From positions 258,264 to 322,263 of the forward strand of contig CAVXSI010000022.1 of the NCBI GenBank assembly GCA_963764365.1: 64,000 nucleotides of DNA, given 5' to 3'. How positions within the stretch are numbered: the first letter of the stretch is position 1; every line of letters starts with the position of its first letter. This stretch comes from VRUE01 sp963764365. GTDB taxonomy: Bacteria; Actinomycetota; Thermoleophilia; Solirubrobacterales; 70-9. Of the stretch, positions 1-7,750 are shown one piece after another. The position numbers and the translations under genes are program-made. The notes under the pieces were generated by a model that saw only the letters and a list, made by a program, of their open reading frames with translations, had not been told where the DNA came from and made no database searches.

Positions 1-1
1 G

Positions 2-310
2 CTGCGCGAGGCCTACCGGCTGCTGCCCGAGGTCACCGAGATGGAGCTGGTCGAGGCGGCTGCCGGGCTGCGGCCGGGGACGCCGGACAACCTGCCGCGA
101 GTGGAAGCGGCGCCACTCGACGGACTGATCTGGGCCACCGGCCACTACCGAAACGGGATTCTGCTGGCGCCGCTGACCGCGGACGCGATCGCCGACCTGG
201 TTGAGCGCCGCGAGCTGCCCGATCGGATGGCCGCGGCCTTCCGGGCGCGGTCGCCGTTTCGACCGCGCGGCGATCGAAACGCCGACCGCGCTTTCAAGGG
301 AGTGCGATGA
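2..310 (+). CDS. thiO: ThiO glycine oxidase, C-terminal part (5' truncated by window)
   Basis: Only the last 102 residues are present; the reading frame is open from base 2 to the TGA at 308-310. The motif GHYRNGILLAP near residue 52 is the characteristic C-terminal signature of ThiO-type FAD-dependent glycine oxidases, which oxidise glycine to dehydroglycine for the thiazole moiety of thiamine. The stop codon overlaps the ATG of thiS (ATGA), and thiG follows, so thiO-thiS-thiG form one translationally coupled unit. The FAD-binding N-terminus lies outside the window. The assignment rests on the motif plus the thiS-thiG neighbours. Confidence 0.85.
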   Translation: MREAYRLLPEVTEMELVEAAAGLRPGTPDNLPRVEAAPLDGLIWATGHYRNGILLAPLTADAIADLVERRELPDRMAAAFRARSPFRPRGDRNADRAFKGVR

Positions 311-576
311 AGGTTGCGCTGAACGGCGAGCCGCGCGAGCTGCCCAAGGGGGCGACGCTGGCCGACGCCGTACGGGCGAGCGGCATCGAACGCGACGGCC
401 GCGGCGTCGCCGTCGCGCTCGACGGCGAGGTTGTGCCCCGCGCCGAGTGGGACTCGACGGCGCTCGCCGAGGGCGCCGCCGTCGAGGTGCTGGCGGCGAT
501 CCAGGGTGGAGCGGAGGAGGCCGGCGCCGGAGCAACCCGCTTCGCCTTCGCTCCCGCGGGGAGAGCCGGACGATGA
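307..576 (+). CDS. thiS: ThiS sulfur-carrier protein with C-terminal extension
   Basis: This 89-residue ubiquitin-like sulfur carrier would pass thiocarboxylate sulfur to ThiG for thiazole formation. The beta-grasp portion (residues 1-66, MKVALNGEPREL start) has normal ThiS length and pattern and ends in the expected Gly-Gly at residues 67-68 (AIQGG). Unusually, 21 more residues follow before the stop, whereas ThiS normally ends at the diglycine, which must be C-terminal for adenylation. The ATG overlaps the thiO stop and its own TGA overlaps the thiG ATG. Either the tail is removed by processing, or a base change has destroyed a stop codon after GG. Confidence 0.88.
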   Translation: MKVALNGEPRELPKGATLADAVRASGIERDGRGVAVALDGEVVPRAEWDSTALAEGAAVEVLAAIQGGAEEAGAGATRFAFAPAGRAGR

Positions 577-1361
577 CGTCCGACCGTTCCGACGCGCAGT
601 GGGAGCTCGGCGGTCGCCGTTGGTCCTCACGCCTGATCGCCGGCACCGGCGGCTTCCGCTCGCTGGAGCAGATGGAGGCGGCGTTGACGGCGGCCGGGAC
701 CGAGATCGTCACCGTCGCCCTGCGCCGCGTCGACCCCGAGGCGGAGGGCTCGGTGCTCGACACGATCGACCGCCTTGGTTTGTTCGCCCTGCCCAACACC
801 GCCGGCTGCTTCACCGCGCGCGACGCGGTCCGCACCGCCCGCCTCGCCCGCGAGGCGTTCGGGACCGACTGGGTCAAGCTCGAGGTGATCGGCGACGACC
901 GCACCCTCTACCCGGACGCGGTCGAGCTGCTCGACGCCGCCGAGACGCTGGTCGGCGAGGGCTTCACCGTCCTCCCCTACACCAACGACGACCCGATCCT
1001 CGCCCGCCGCCTCGAGCAGGCCGGCTGCGCCGCGGTGATGCCGCTCGGCTCGCCGATCGGCTCCGGCGCCGGCATCCGCAACCCCTACAACGTCCAGATC
1101 ATCGCCGAGCGGGCCGAGGTGCCGGTGATCCTCGACGCCGGCATCGGCACCGCCTCCGACGCCGCCCTGGCGCTGGAGCTGGGCTGCGACGCCGTCCTCG
1201 CCGCCAGCGCGATCTTCGCCGCCGAGGACCCGCCGCGGATGGCCCGCGCCCTGCGCGACGCGGTTGCGGCCGGCCACGCCGCCCGCCACGCCGGCCGCAT
1301 CCCGAAGCGCACCCACGCCCGGGCCTCGACCGGCTACGAGGGGATCCCGGACCTATCGTGA
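573..1361 (+). CDS. thiG: Thiazole synthase ThiG
   Basis: This 262-residue TIM-barrel enzyme makes the thiamine thiazole phosphate from deoxyxylulose phosphate, dehydroglycine and ThiS-thiocarboxylate. Family hallmarks are visible: SRLIAGTGGF near the N-terminus, KLEVIGDD in the middle, VLPYTNDDP, and the phosphate-binding PLGSPIGSGAGIRNP and ILDAGIGTASDAA segments. The length is typical for ThiG. The start ATG overlaps the thiS stop. The 3' half (from about base 993) and the downstream sequence recur almost identically at 2,822-3,219. This first copy is the intact one. Confidence 0.95.
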   Translation: MTSDRSDAQWELGGRRWSSRLIAGTGGFRSLEQMEAALTAAGTEIVTVALRRVDPEAEGSVLDTIDRLGLFALPNTAGCFTARDAVRTARLAREAFGTDWVKLEVIGDDRTLYPDAVELLDAAETLVGEGFTVLPYTNDDPILARRLEQAGCAAVMPLGSPIGSGAGIRNPYNVQIIAERAEVPVILDAGIGTASDAALALELGCDAVLAASAIFAAEDPPRMARALRDAVAAGHAARHAGRIPKRTHARASTGYEGIPDLS

Positions 1362-1452
1362 GCCGCGCGGCAGGCATTTGCGCCGCTATCCGAACCAAAC
1401 GTCGACCGCGCTCGCGAGCCGCAGTGACGGCGGCCTTTAAAGCCGCTTCCTA
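993..1452 (+). repeat. Duplicated segment, copy 1 (thiG 3' end to tRNA-Lys-like remnant)
   Basis: Bases about 993-1391 recur with few differences at about 2,822-3,219. Beyond the thiG stop both copies share a tail (gagccgcgcgg, tttgcgccgct, then atccgaacc and accgcgctcgcgagccgcag). Copy 2 carries about 100 bp extra between two gcgccgct repeats, which suggests copy 1 lost that stretch. At 1429-1452 copy 1 has a palindrome, cggcctttaaagccg, closely matching the anticodon arm of the intact tRNA-Lys at 3,395-3,411, with no other tRNA part left. It looks like a decayed tRNA-Lys remnant. Confidence 0.7.
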
Positions 1453-1485
1453 TAGAAAGTGTCTGCCGGATCGCGCCTGCCGCGA

Positions 1486-2673
1486 CTATCCGGCCGGCTG
1501 CGTGGTCCCTTCGTTCAGCCGCCCCAGGTACTCGTCATATACATAGAGCTTGCCGCGCTGGCGACCGGTAACCTCGCGCAGGATCCCGGCCTGCTCGAGG
1601 CGGCTGACCGCTGAGTAGACCGGCGGGGCGCTCAGGCCGAGCACCTCCGCCGCCACGGTCGGGCGGAAGACGACGAAGCGCGAGGCCAGGTCGTGGACCC
1701 GGGCGGCGGTTGCCGCCCCGCGGCCAAACTCGTGGATCACCTGCCGGTCGCGCTCGATCATCTGGACCAGGTCGCCGGTGGTCTTGGTGGTCGACTCCGC
1801 TACCTCGATCACCCCTTCGAGGAAGAAGCGCAGCCAGGCCTCCCAGCCGCCCTCGGTGCGGATCCGCCGCAGGTGGTCGTAGTAGTCGTCGCGGTTCTGC
1901 TTCAGGTAGAGACTCAGGTAGAGGAGCGGGCCTTTCAGCACCCCGTCGGCGACCAGGAGGAGGGTGATCAGGAGCCGCCCGACCCGCCCGTTTCCGTCCA
2001 GGAAGGGGTGGATCGACTCGAACTGGGCGTGGGCGAGGGCCGCCTTGATCAGGATCGGGGTCCGCTGCGGCTGGTCGTGGAGGAAGCGCTCGAGTGCCGC
2101 CATCGACGGCTCGACCTCCTCCCAGGGCGGCGGCACGTAGCGCGCGACCGACGGTCGCGCGCCGCCGATCCAGTTCTGCTCGCGGCGGAAGCGGCCCGGC
2201 GTCTTCTCCGATCCCCTTCCCGATCCGAGGAGCACGGCGTGGACCTCGCGGAAGAGCCGGTTGCAGAGCGGCAGGCCGTCCTCCCTGGTCAACTCGAGCC
2301 CACGATTCATCGCGCCGATGTAGTTGGCGGTCTCCCGCGCGTCGGCGATCGGCACCCCGGGGGCGGCGTCGGCCTCGAAGAGGAGGAGATCGGAGAGCGA
2401 AGACTGGGTGCCCTCGATCTGGGAGGAGAGGACCGCCTCCTTGCGGACATAGGAGTAGAGGAACTGGTCGGGGTCGGGGAGCAGCAGGGTGATCCCGTCG
2501 AGTCGCCCGAGGGCCTGGTTTGCCCGGTCGAGCAGCTCCTGCAGTCCGGCGTCGATCGCCAGTGGCGGGTCGGGTGGCAGCGGGGCGGGGAGGAAGGCCG
2601 AGTAGGTTTCGGCGCCGTCGGCGATCGCGCGCAGCGCGCCGGAGCGGGTCTGGTTCTGGGGAGCCTCTGCCAT
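1486..2673 (-). CDS. Fic-family AMP-transferase (class II type) with C-terminal winged helix
   Basis: This 395-residue Fic protein probably transfers AMP (or another phosphate-containing group) to target hydroxyls. The catalytic motif HPFLDGNGRVGR matches HxFx(D/E)GNGRxxR exactly, and the N-terminal SSQIEGTQ matches the inhibitory (S/T)xxxE(G/N) helix, making it a class II, self-inhibited Fic. The last 90 or so residues look like a winged helix (AAEVLGLSAPPVYSAVSRLEQAGIL), suggesting autoregulation. ATG at 2673 is taken as the start; a TTG lies four codons upstream. It sits alone and antisense between the intact and truncated thiG copies, consistent with acquisition together with the duplication. 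Confidence 0.9.
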   Translation of the reverse strand: MAEAPQNQTRSGALRAIADGAETYSAFLPAPLPPDPPLAIDAGLQELLDRANQALGRLDGITLLLPDPDQFLYSYVRKEAVLSSQIEGTQSSLSDLLLFEADAAPGVPIADARETANYIGAMNRGLELTREDGLPLCNRLFREVHAVLLGSGRGSEKTPGRFRREQNWIGGARPSVARYVPPPWEEVEPSMAALERFLHDQPQRTPILIKAALAHAQFESIHPFLDGNGRVGRLLITLLLVADGVLKGPLLYLSLYLKQNRDDYYDHLRRIRTEGGWEAWLRFFLEGVIEVAESTTKTTGDLVQMIERDRQVIHEFGRGAATAARVHDLASRFVVFRPTVAAEVLGLSAPPVYSAVSRLEQAGILREVTGRQRGKLYVYDEYLGRLNEGTTQPAG

Positions 2674-2788
2674 AAGGAAGGCCAACGAATCGATCGTTTA
2701 ACTGCCCCCAAGCTTACTAAGCGAAGCGGCGCTAACCTTTAACAGTGGTGGGAGAACAGTTCGACCCTCCCCGACGCGGTTGGCGCCG

Positions 2789-3192
2789 GCGCCGCCGTCG
2801 AGGTGCTTGGGGCGATCCAGGGCCCGATCCTCGCCCGTCGCCTCGAGCAGGCCGGCTGCGCCGCGGTGATGCCGCTCGGCTCGCCGATCGGCTCCGGCGC
2901 CGGCATCCGCAACCCCTACAACGTCCAGATCATCGCCGAGCGGGCCGAGGTGCCGGTGATCCTCGACGCCGGCATCGGCACCGCCTCCGACGCCGCCCTG
3001 GCGCTGGAGCTGGGCTGCGACGCCGTCCTCGCCGCCAGCGCGATCTTCGGTGCCGAGGACCCGCCGCGGATGGCCCGCGCCCTGCGCGACGCGGTCGCGG
3101 CCGGCCACGCCGCCCGCCACGCCGGCCGCATCCCGAAGCGCACCCACGCCCAGGCCTCGACCGGCCACGAGGGCATCCCGGACCTATCGTGA
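2789..3192 (+). pseudogene. Truncated duplicate of thiS-thiG
   Basis: Bases 2789-2821 match the end of thiS (gcgccgccgtcgaggtgct and gcgatccaggg). They join directly to sequence equivalent to thiG base 993 onward, a 487-bp internal deletion relative to the intact genes. The joined frame is open from 2803 and would encode the C-terminal 120 or so residues of ThiG, including PLGSPIGSGAG and the normal C-terminus. It lacks the first half of the barrel, including the catalytic lysine region, so it cannot be an active thiazole synthase. It is nearly identical to the parent, implying recent duplication or gene conversion. Confidence 0.85.
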
Positions 3193-3367
3193 GCCGCGCG
3201 GTAGATATTTGCGCCGCTCATGCCTATCCGGTTCCGTCCGGCGTGGGCGCCGATCTCTGCGAATTCCGTGCCTGGGCCGGAGCGAACCGGATACTTACGT
3301 GCGCCGCTATCCGAACCAAAACGTCTACCGCGCTCGCGAGCCGCAGCCCGACTACCATGGTCCCCGC

Positions 3368-3441
3368 GCCCCTGTAGCTCAGTTGGTTAGAGCGGCGGCC
3401 TTTTAAGCCGCGCGGCGCGGGTTCGAATCCCGCCGGGGGCA
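3368..3441 (+). tRNA. tRNA-Lys(TTT)
   Basis: A complete cloverleaf can be folded. The acceptor gcccctg pairs with cgggggc, the D-stem is gctc/gagc, the anticodon stem is gcggc/gccgc with loop cttttaa (anticodon TTT at 3402-3404), and the T-stem is gcggg/cccgc around ttcgaat, with discriminator A. No CCA is encoded. A strong hairpin follows at 3488. The upstream sequence is shared with the decayed copy near 1392-1452. Confidence 0.95.
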
Positions 3442-3487
3442 CTCGTGAGGGAGGGGTCCGCGCTCGGCCGTGCCGGACCGTCCAAAT

Positions 3488-3517
3488 GCAGACGGCCCGC
3501 CGAAGCGGGCCGTCTGC
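3488..3517 (+). terminator. Hairpin terminator after tRNA-Lys
   Basis: A perfect 13-bp stem, gcagacggcccgc / gcgggccgtctgc, closes a cgaa tetraloop 46 bases after the tRNA. Four A residues follow rather than a T-tract, so on the plus strand it is a strong hairpin with little U-tail. It is the best candidate for tRNA-Lys transcript termination. Confidence 0.65.
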
Positions 3518-3542
3518 AAAAGCGGGCTGCCGTCGAACAGAC

Positions 3543-3622
3543 GACCCTGCCATCACGTGATCGCATCGTAGCGCCCCGAGCTGGAGTCGAACCCGCCAGC
3601 CCCGCTTCGTGATGGCAGGGTC
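3543..3622. repeat. 15-bp perfect inverted repeat around tRNA-like text
   Basis: Arms gaccctgccatcacg (3543-3557) and cgtgatggcagggtc (3608-3622) are perfect reverse complements around 50 bases. Read on the minus strand, the interior contains gggttcgactccagctc, resembling the T-arm and 3' end of a tRNA, but no cloverleaf can be completed. The rest of 3,442-3,793 shows no gene; this and the terminator are all I see there. Confidence 0.5.
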
Positions 3623-3793
3623 CGCGTCCGGCGGCCGGGGCGTCGCCGCGGCCGCGACCCGGCGATGCTACTTAGACAGTTGTCACGTGTGTGTCACAGA
3701 AGTGGAAAATCTTCTGTCCGCGCTGCCCGTCGACGCCGGGGCCCCAGCCGCCCTTCCAGCGGGCGGGCAATCCGGCGGAACTAAGCGCCTCGA

Positions 3794-5410
3794 TCAGTGC
3801 CGGAAGTGGCGGTGCTTGGTGAAGACCATCGCCACGCCGGCGGTGTCGCAGGCCTCGATGACCTCGGCGTCCCGTTTCGAGCCGCCGGGCTCGATCACCG
3901 CGGTGGCTCCGGCCTCCAGCGCCAGCTCGGGGCCGTCGGCGAAGGGGAAGAAGGCGTCGGAGGCGACGGCGGAGCCGGCCAGTAGGGCGTCGGCCTCTTC
4001 GCCGCGGGCGTCGCGGCACTTCTCCACCGCGAGGCGGACCGAGTCGACGCGGCTCATCTGGCCGGCGCCGATCCCCAGGGTGGCGCCGCCTTTGGCGAGC
4101 ACGATCGCGTTCGAGCGGACGTGGCGCACCACCGTCCAGGCGAACAGCATGTCGCGCCACTGCGCCTCGTCGGGCTCGGTCTTCGTCACCACCTCCATCA
4201 GCTGCCGCGGCTCGGGGTCGCCGTCGCGGTCCTGGATCAGCAGCCCGCCGCGGACCCGCTTGACGTCGCGCTCGGCCGGGTCGGCCTGGCGGCGCTCCTC
4301 GTCGCAGAGGATGCGGATCGCCTCCTTCTGCTGCAGGATCTCCAGCGCCCCGTCCTCGAATCCGGGGGCGATCAGCACCTCGACGAAGTTCTGGTGCAGC
4401 GCCTCGGCCAGCTCGACGCCGATCGGCCGGTTGATCGCGATCACGCTGCCGTAGGCGGAGACCGGGTCGCACGCCAGCGCCTTGCGGTAGGCGTCGAGCG
4501 CGTCCTCTCCGACCGCGGCCCCGCAGGGGTTGTTGTGCTTGACGATCGTGCAGGCGGGGTGCTCGAAGTCTTCGTTCAGGCGCCGCGCCGAGTCGAGATC
4601 GAGCACGTTGTTGAAGGAGAGCGCCTTGCCGTGCAGCTTCGCGACCCCGGCGAGGATGTGGCTGCGCAGCCCCGCTTCGGAGTAGAGCGCCGCCCGCTGG
4701 TGCGGGTTCTCGCCGTAGGAGAGGTCGAGCTCCTTCTCGTAGGCGACGGTCAGATGCTCGGGGAAATCCTCGTACTCGGTCGAGAACCAGCGGCTGATCG
4801 CGGCGTCGTAGCGCGCCGTCTGCGCGAAGGCCTCGTTGGCGAGCCAGTGCCGGGTCGAGGCCGAGACCTCGCCGCGCGACTCCTCCAGCTCGGCGCAGAC
4901 CGCGTCGTAGGACTCCGGTTTGACGATCACCGCGACGCCCTCGTGGTTCTTGGCGGCGGCGCGGATCATCGTCGGGCCGCCGATGTCGATGTTCTCGACC
5001 GCGACCGCCTCGTCGACCTCGTGCCCGGCGACGGTCTGCTCGAACGGATAGAGGTTGACGCAGACCAGGTCGATCGGCTCGATCCCCTCGGCCTCCAGCG
5101 TCGCCATGTGCTCGGGGTCCTCGCGGCGTGCCAGCAGCGCCGCGTGTAGCCGCGGGTGCAGCGTCTTCACCCGGCCGTCGAGGATCTCCTCCTGGCCGGT
5201 GAACTCGGAGACGTCGGTCACCTCGAGCCCCGCCTCGCGCAGCGCGCCCGCGGTGCCGCCGGTCGAGAGCAGCTCGACGCCGAGGTCGGCGAGCGTCTTC
5301 GCGAAGTCGGCGACCCCGGTCTTGTCGGAGACCGAGATCAGCGCCCGGCGCACCCGGATCGCCCCGTCGGTCACGGCCTCGGATCGGGTGTCGGCTGGCG
5401 CCTCATTCAT
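3794..5410 (-). CDS. purH: Bifunctional AICAR formyltransferase / IMP cyclohydrolase PurH
   Basis: This 538-residue protein catalyses the last two steps of IMP synthesis. The N-terminal MGS-like cyclohydrolase domain begins RRALISVSDKTG and includes LLSTGGTAG and GRVKTLHP. The C-terminal formyltransferase domain carries the conserved KHNNPCG motif (about residue 287) and ends with the usual H-rich tail (KHRHFRH). Length is typical of bacterial PurH. The ATG at 5410 overlaps the purN stop by 8 bases, so purN-purH are coupled at the end of the purC-S-Q-L-F-N-H run. No frameshift is seen in this gene. Confidence 0.97.
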   Translation of the reverse strand: MNEAPADTRSEAVTDGAIRVRRALISVSDKTGVADFAKTLADLGVELLSTGGTAGALREAGLEVTDVSEFTGQEEILDGRVKTLHPRLHAALLARREDPEHMATLEAEGIEPIDLVCVNLYPFEQTVAGHEVDEAVAVENIDIGGPTMIRAAAKNHEGVAVIVKPESYDAVCAELEESRGEVSASTRHWLANEAFAQTARYDAAISRWFSTEYEDFPEHLTVAYEKELDLSYGENPHQRAALYSEAGLRSHILAGVAKLHGKALSFNNVLDLDSARRLNEDFEHPACTIVKHNNPCGAAVGEDALDAYRKALACDPVSAYGSVIAINRPIGVELAEALHQNFVEVLIAPGFEDGALEILQQKEAIRILCDEERRQADPAERDVKRVRGGLLIQDRDGDPEPRQLMEVVTKTEPDEAQWRDMLFAWTVVRHVRSNAIVLAKGGATLGIGAGQMSRVDSVRLAVEKCRDARGEEADALLAGSAVASDAFFPFADGPELALEAGATAVIEPGGSKRDAEVIEACDTAGVAMVFTKHRHFRH

Positions 5411-6021
5411 CGATCGCGACCGCCCGCGGGTCGCTGTCGCCGATCCTAACCCGGCCCGCCGCGATCATGCGGATCGCCTCCGGATACAGCTCGTGCTCGA
5501 CCGCGTGGATCGCCTCCTCCAGCCGCGCCCGGTTGCGGTCGGCCGGGACCGGCACCTCGCGCTGCAGGATCGGCGGCCCGGTGTCGACCCCCTCGTCGAC
5601 GAAGTGGACGGTGACGCCGGTCGTCTCCGCACCGGCGTCGAGGGCCTGGCCGATCGCGTCGAGCCCCGGGAAGGACGGCAGCAGCGCCGGGTGGACGTTG
5701 ACGACGCGGTCGCGGAAGCGGGCGACGAAGGCGGGGGAGAGCAGCTGCATGTAGCCGGCGAGGACGACGAGGTCGGCGCCGCGCTCCTCGATCCACCCGG
5801 CCATCGCCGCGTCGCGCGCCTCGCGGTCGGCGTAGTCGCCGCGCGGGAAGACGCGCCGTCTCGACCCCGGCGTCGCGCGCCCGCTCCAGCGCCCGCGCCT
5901 CCGGCTTGTCCGACCCGACCCCGACCACCTCGATCCCGTCCTTCCCATGCAGTCGATCCAAGATCGCCCGCAGGTTGGTGCCGGAACCGGAGGCGAGGAC
6001 GACGATGCGGAACCGGCTCAT
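5403..6021 (-). CDS. purN: PurN phosphoribosylglycinamide formyltransferase (frameshifted)
   Basis: PurN formylates GAR using 10-formyl-THF. The N-terminal part (MSRFRIVVLASGSGTNLRAI, Rossmann-like) is in one frame until about base 5,857. The rest, with the catalytic NVHPALLPSFPG segment, the GVTVHFVDEGVDTGP motif and the normal C-terminus, is in another frame. Moving one base restores a continuous protein of about 205 residues (GVETA then VFPRGDYADRE). The start ATG at 6021 fits the family; a TTG nine codons earlier is possible. Because neighbouring purine genes show the same defect, an indel error is more likely than real loss. The stop overlaps purH. Confidence 0.88.
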
Positions 6022-6187
6022 CGGAGGGATCGTGGTCAAGCGGATCAAGGACGACGGGAGCGTGGCATGCCTTGCACGCGAGCGACCGAGGGCGCCGCTA
6101 TGCGCCGCGCCACGATCGCCCCGAGGACGGGACGCCGGGGCAGGGCCGTTTCCCGTGCGGCGTCACCCGGCCTCCTCCGGGCCGCGG
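6022..6187. other. purF-purN spacer
   Basis: This 166-bp gap has no convincing gene. It contains gcgccgctatgcgccgc at about 6093, a short palindrome with the same GCTATGCG core as the hairpin loops near 14,084, 23,621 and 36,098. The purF stop region shows no T-rich terminator. Confidence 0.35.
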
Positions 6188-7619
6188 TCATGCCGGGAGG
6201 GTCTCCAGGGCGAATTTGCCGTTCGCCTCGTCGTGGTCGCCGAGCGGGTAGCGGCCGGTGAAGCAGGCGTCGCAGTGGTCCTCCGGCGGCGTCCCGATCG
6301 CCTCGTAGACGCCCTCGATCGAGAGGTAGGCGAGCGAGTCGGCGCCGAGCTCGTCGGCGATCTCGGAGACCGTGCGGCCGTGGGCGATCATCTCCTCGCG
6401 GGTCGACATGTCGACCCCGTAGTGGCAGGGGTGGCGGATCGGCGGCGCCGAGATCCGCAGGTGCACCTCGCTGGCGCCGGCCTCGCGCAGCATGCCGACG
6501 ATCTGCCGCGTCGTGTTGCCGCGCACGATCGAGTCGTCGACGACGACGACGCGGCGGCCGGCGACGATCTCCGGCAGCGGGTTGAACTTCATCCGCAGGC
6601 CGTGCTTGCGCAGCTCCTGCCCCGGCTGGATGAAGGTGCGGGCGACGTAGCGGTTCTTGATCAGGCCGTCGTCGCGCGGCAGCCCCGAGGCGCGCCCGAA
6701 CCCGACCGCGGCGGGGTTGCCGGAGTCGGGCACCGCGATCACCAGGTCGGCCTCGACCGGCGCCTGGCGCCAGAGGATCTCACCCATCCGCCCGCGCACT
6801 TCCTGCAGCACCCGGCCCTCGAGCCGGCTGTCGGGGCGGGAGAAGTAGATGTGCTCGAAGACGCAGTGCGCCGGCCGCGCCGCCTTCACCACCTGCCGCG
6901 TCTCCAGCCCGCGCTCGGTCAGCGCGACCATCTCGCCGGGGTGCACCTCGCGCAGCAGCTCGGCGCCGATGATGTCGAAGGCGCAGCTCTCCGAGGCGAC
7001 GACGAAGCGGTCGCCGAGCTTGCCGAGCGAGAGCGGCCGCACCCCGTGCGGGTCGCGGAAGGCGACGATCGCGTGCTTGGTCATCGCCACGGTCGAGTAG
7101 GCGCCCTGCAGTCGCGGCATCACCTCGGCGACGACGTCCTCGATGATCCGCCCGTCGCTGGCAGGAGAGCAGGGCGGCGATGATCTCCGAATCGGAGCTG
7201 CCGCGGAAGGCGATGCCGCGCTCCTTCAGCTCGTTCCACAGCTCGACCGCGTTGGTCAGGTTGCCGTTGTGGGCGAGCGCCAGCTCGCGGCCGTCGTCGC
7301 GCCAGACCGGCTGCGCGTTCTCCCAGGAGCCGCCGCCGGTGGTCGAGTAGCGGACGTGGCCGATCGCCATGTCCCCCTCCAGCGCTCGCAGCTTCTCCTC
7401 GTCGAATACCTGGGAGACGAGGCCGGAGTCGCGCATGGTGGTGATGTGGCCGCCCTCGCAGGTGGCGATCCCGGCCGACTCCTGGCCGCGGTGCTGCAGC
7501 GCGTAGAGGCCGAAGTAGGCGAGCCGGGCGACGTCGTGGCCGGGTGCGAATACGCCGAACACGCCGCATTCCTCGCGCGGCCCGTCGCGGTCTATCGGCT
7601 GCCCATGAGGCGGAGTCAA
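6188..7619 (-). CDS. purF: Amidophosphoribosyltransferase PurF (frameshifted)
   Basis: PurF makes phosphoribosylamine from PRPP and glutamine. The N-terminal glutaminase half has the nucleophile Cys in REECGVFGV, the ALQHRGQESAG motif and GHVRYSTTG. The C-terminal half carries the PRPP-binding VVVVDDSIVRGNT. The two halves are in different frames, meeting near base 7,161 (ALLS then ASDGRIIEDV), so one extra base accounts for the break. The start is uncertain: TTG at 7619 leaves about 18 residues before Cys, and the frame is open up to a GTG at 7676. It lies between purL (131 bp upstream) and purN (166 bp downstream) in the purine run. Confidence 0.9.
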
Positions 7620-7750
7620 AAGCGCGCTTTCCTCGCGTTGAGAGGGACGTGACGCGCAGGCGGATCGCCTACCCACGCAGGGTACCAGCGCCCGTGGACC
7701 CGCCTACCGCCGGGACGTGCCGGTAGTTATCCCCCATATTGGGCGGCGAA

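Noticed and set aside
1392..1452. Second functional tRNA-Lys
   Set aside because: Only an anticodon-arm-like palindrome remains; acceptor, D- and T-arms are missing and the loop reads tttaaa rather than ttttaa.
2689..3168. Functional shortened thiazole synthase in the duplicate
   Set aside because: The N-terminal half of the barrel is missing, so it is called a pseudogene.
3543..3622. Minus-strand tRNA gene inside the inverted repeat
   Set aside because: A T-arm-like stretch (gggttcgactccagc) occurs but the stem has a mismatch and no acceptor or D-arm partner could be found.
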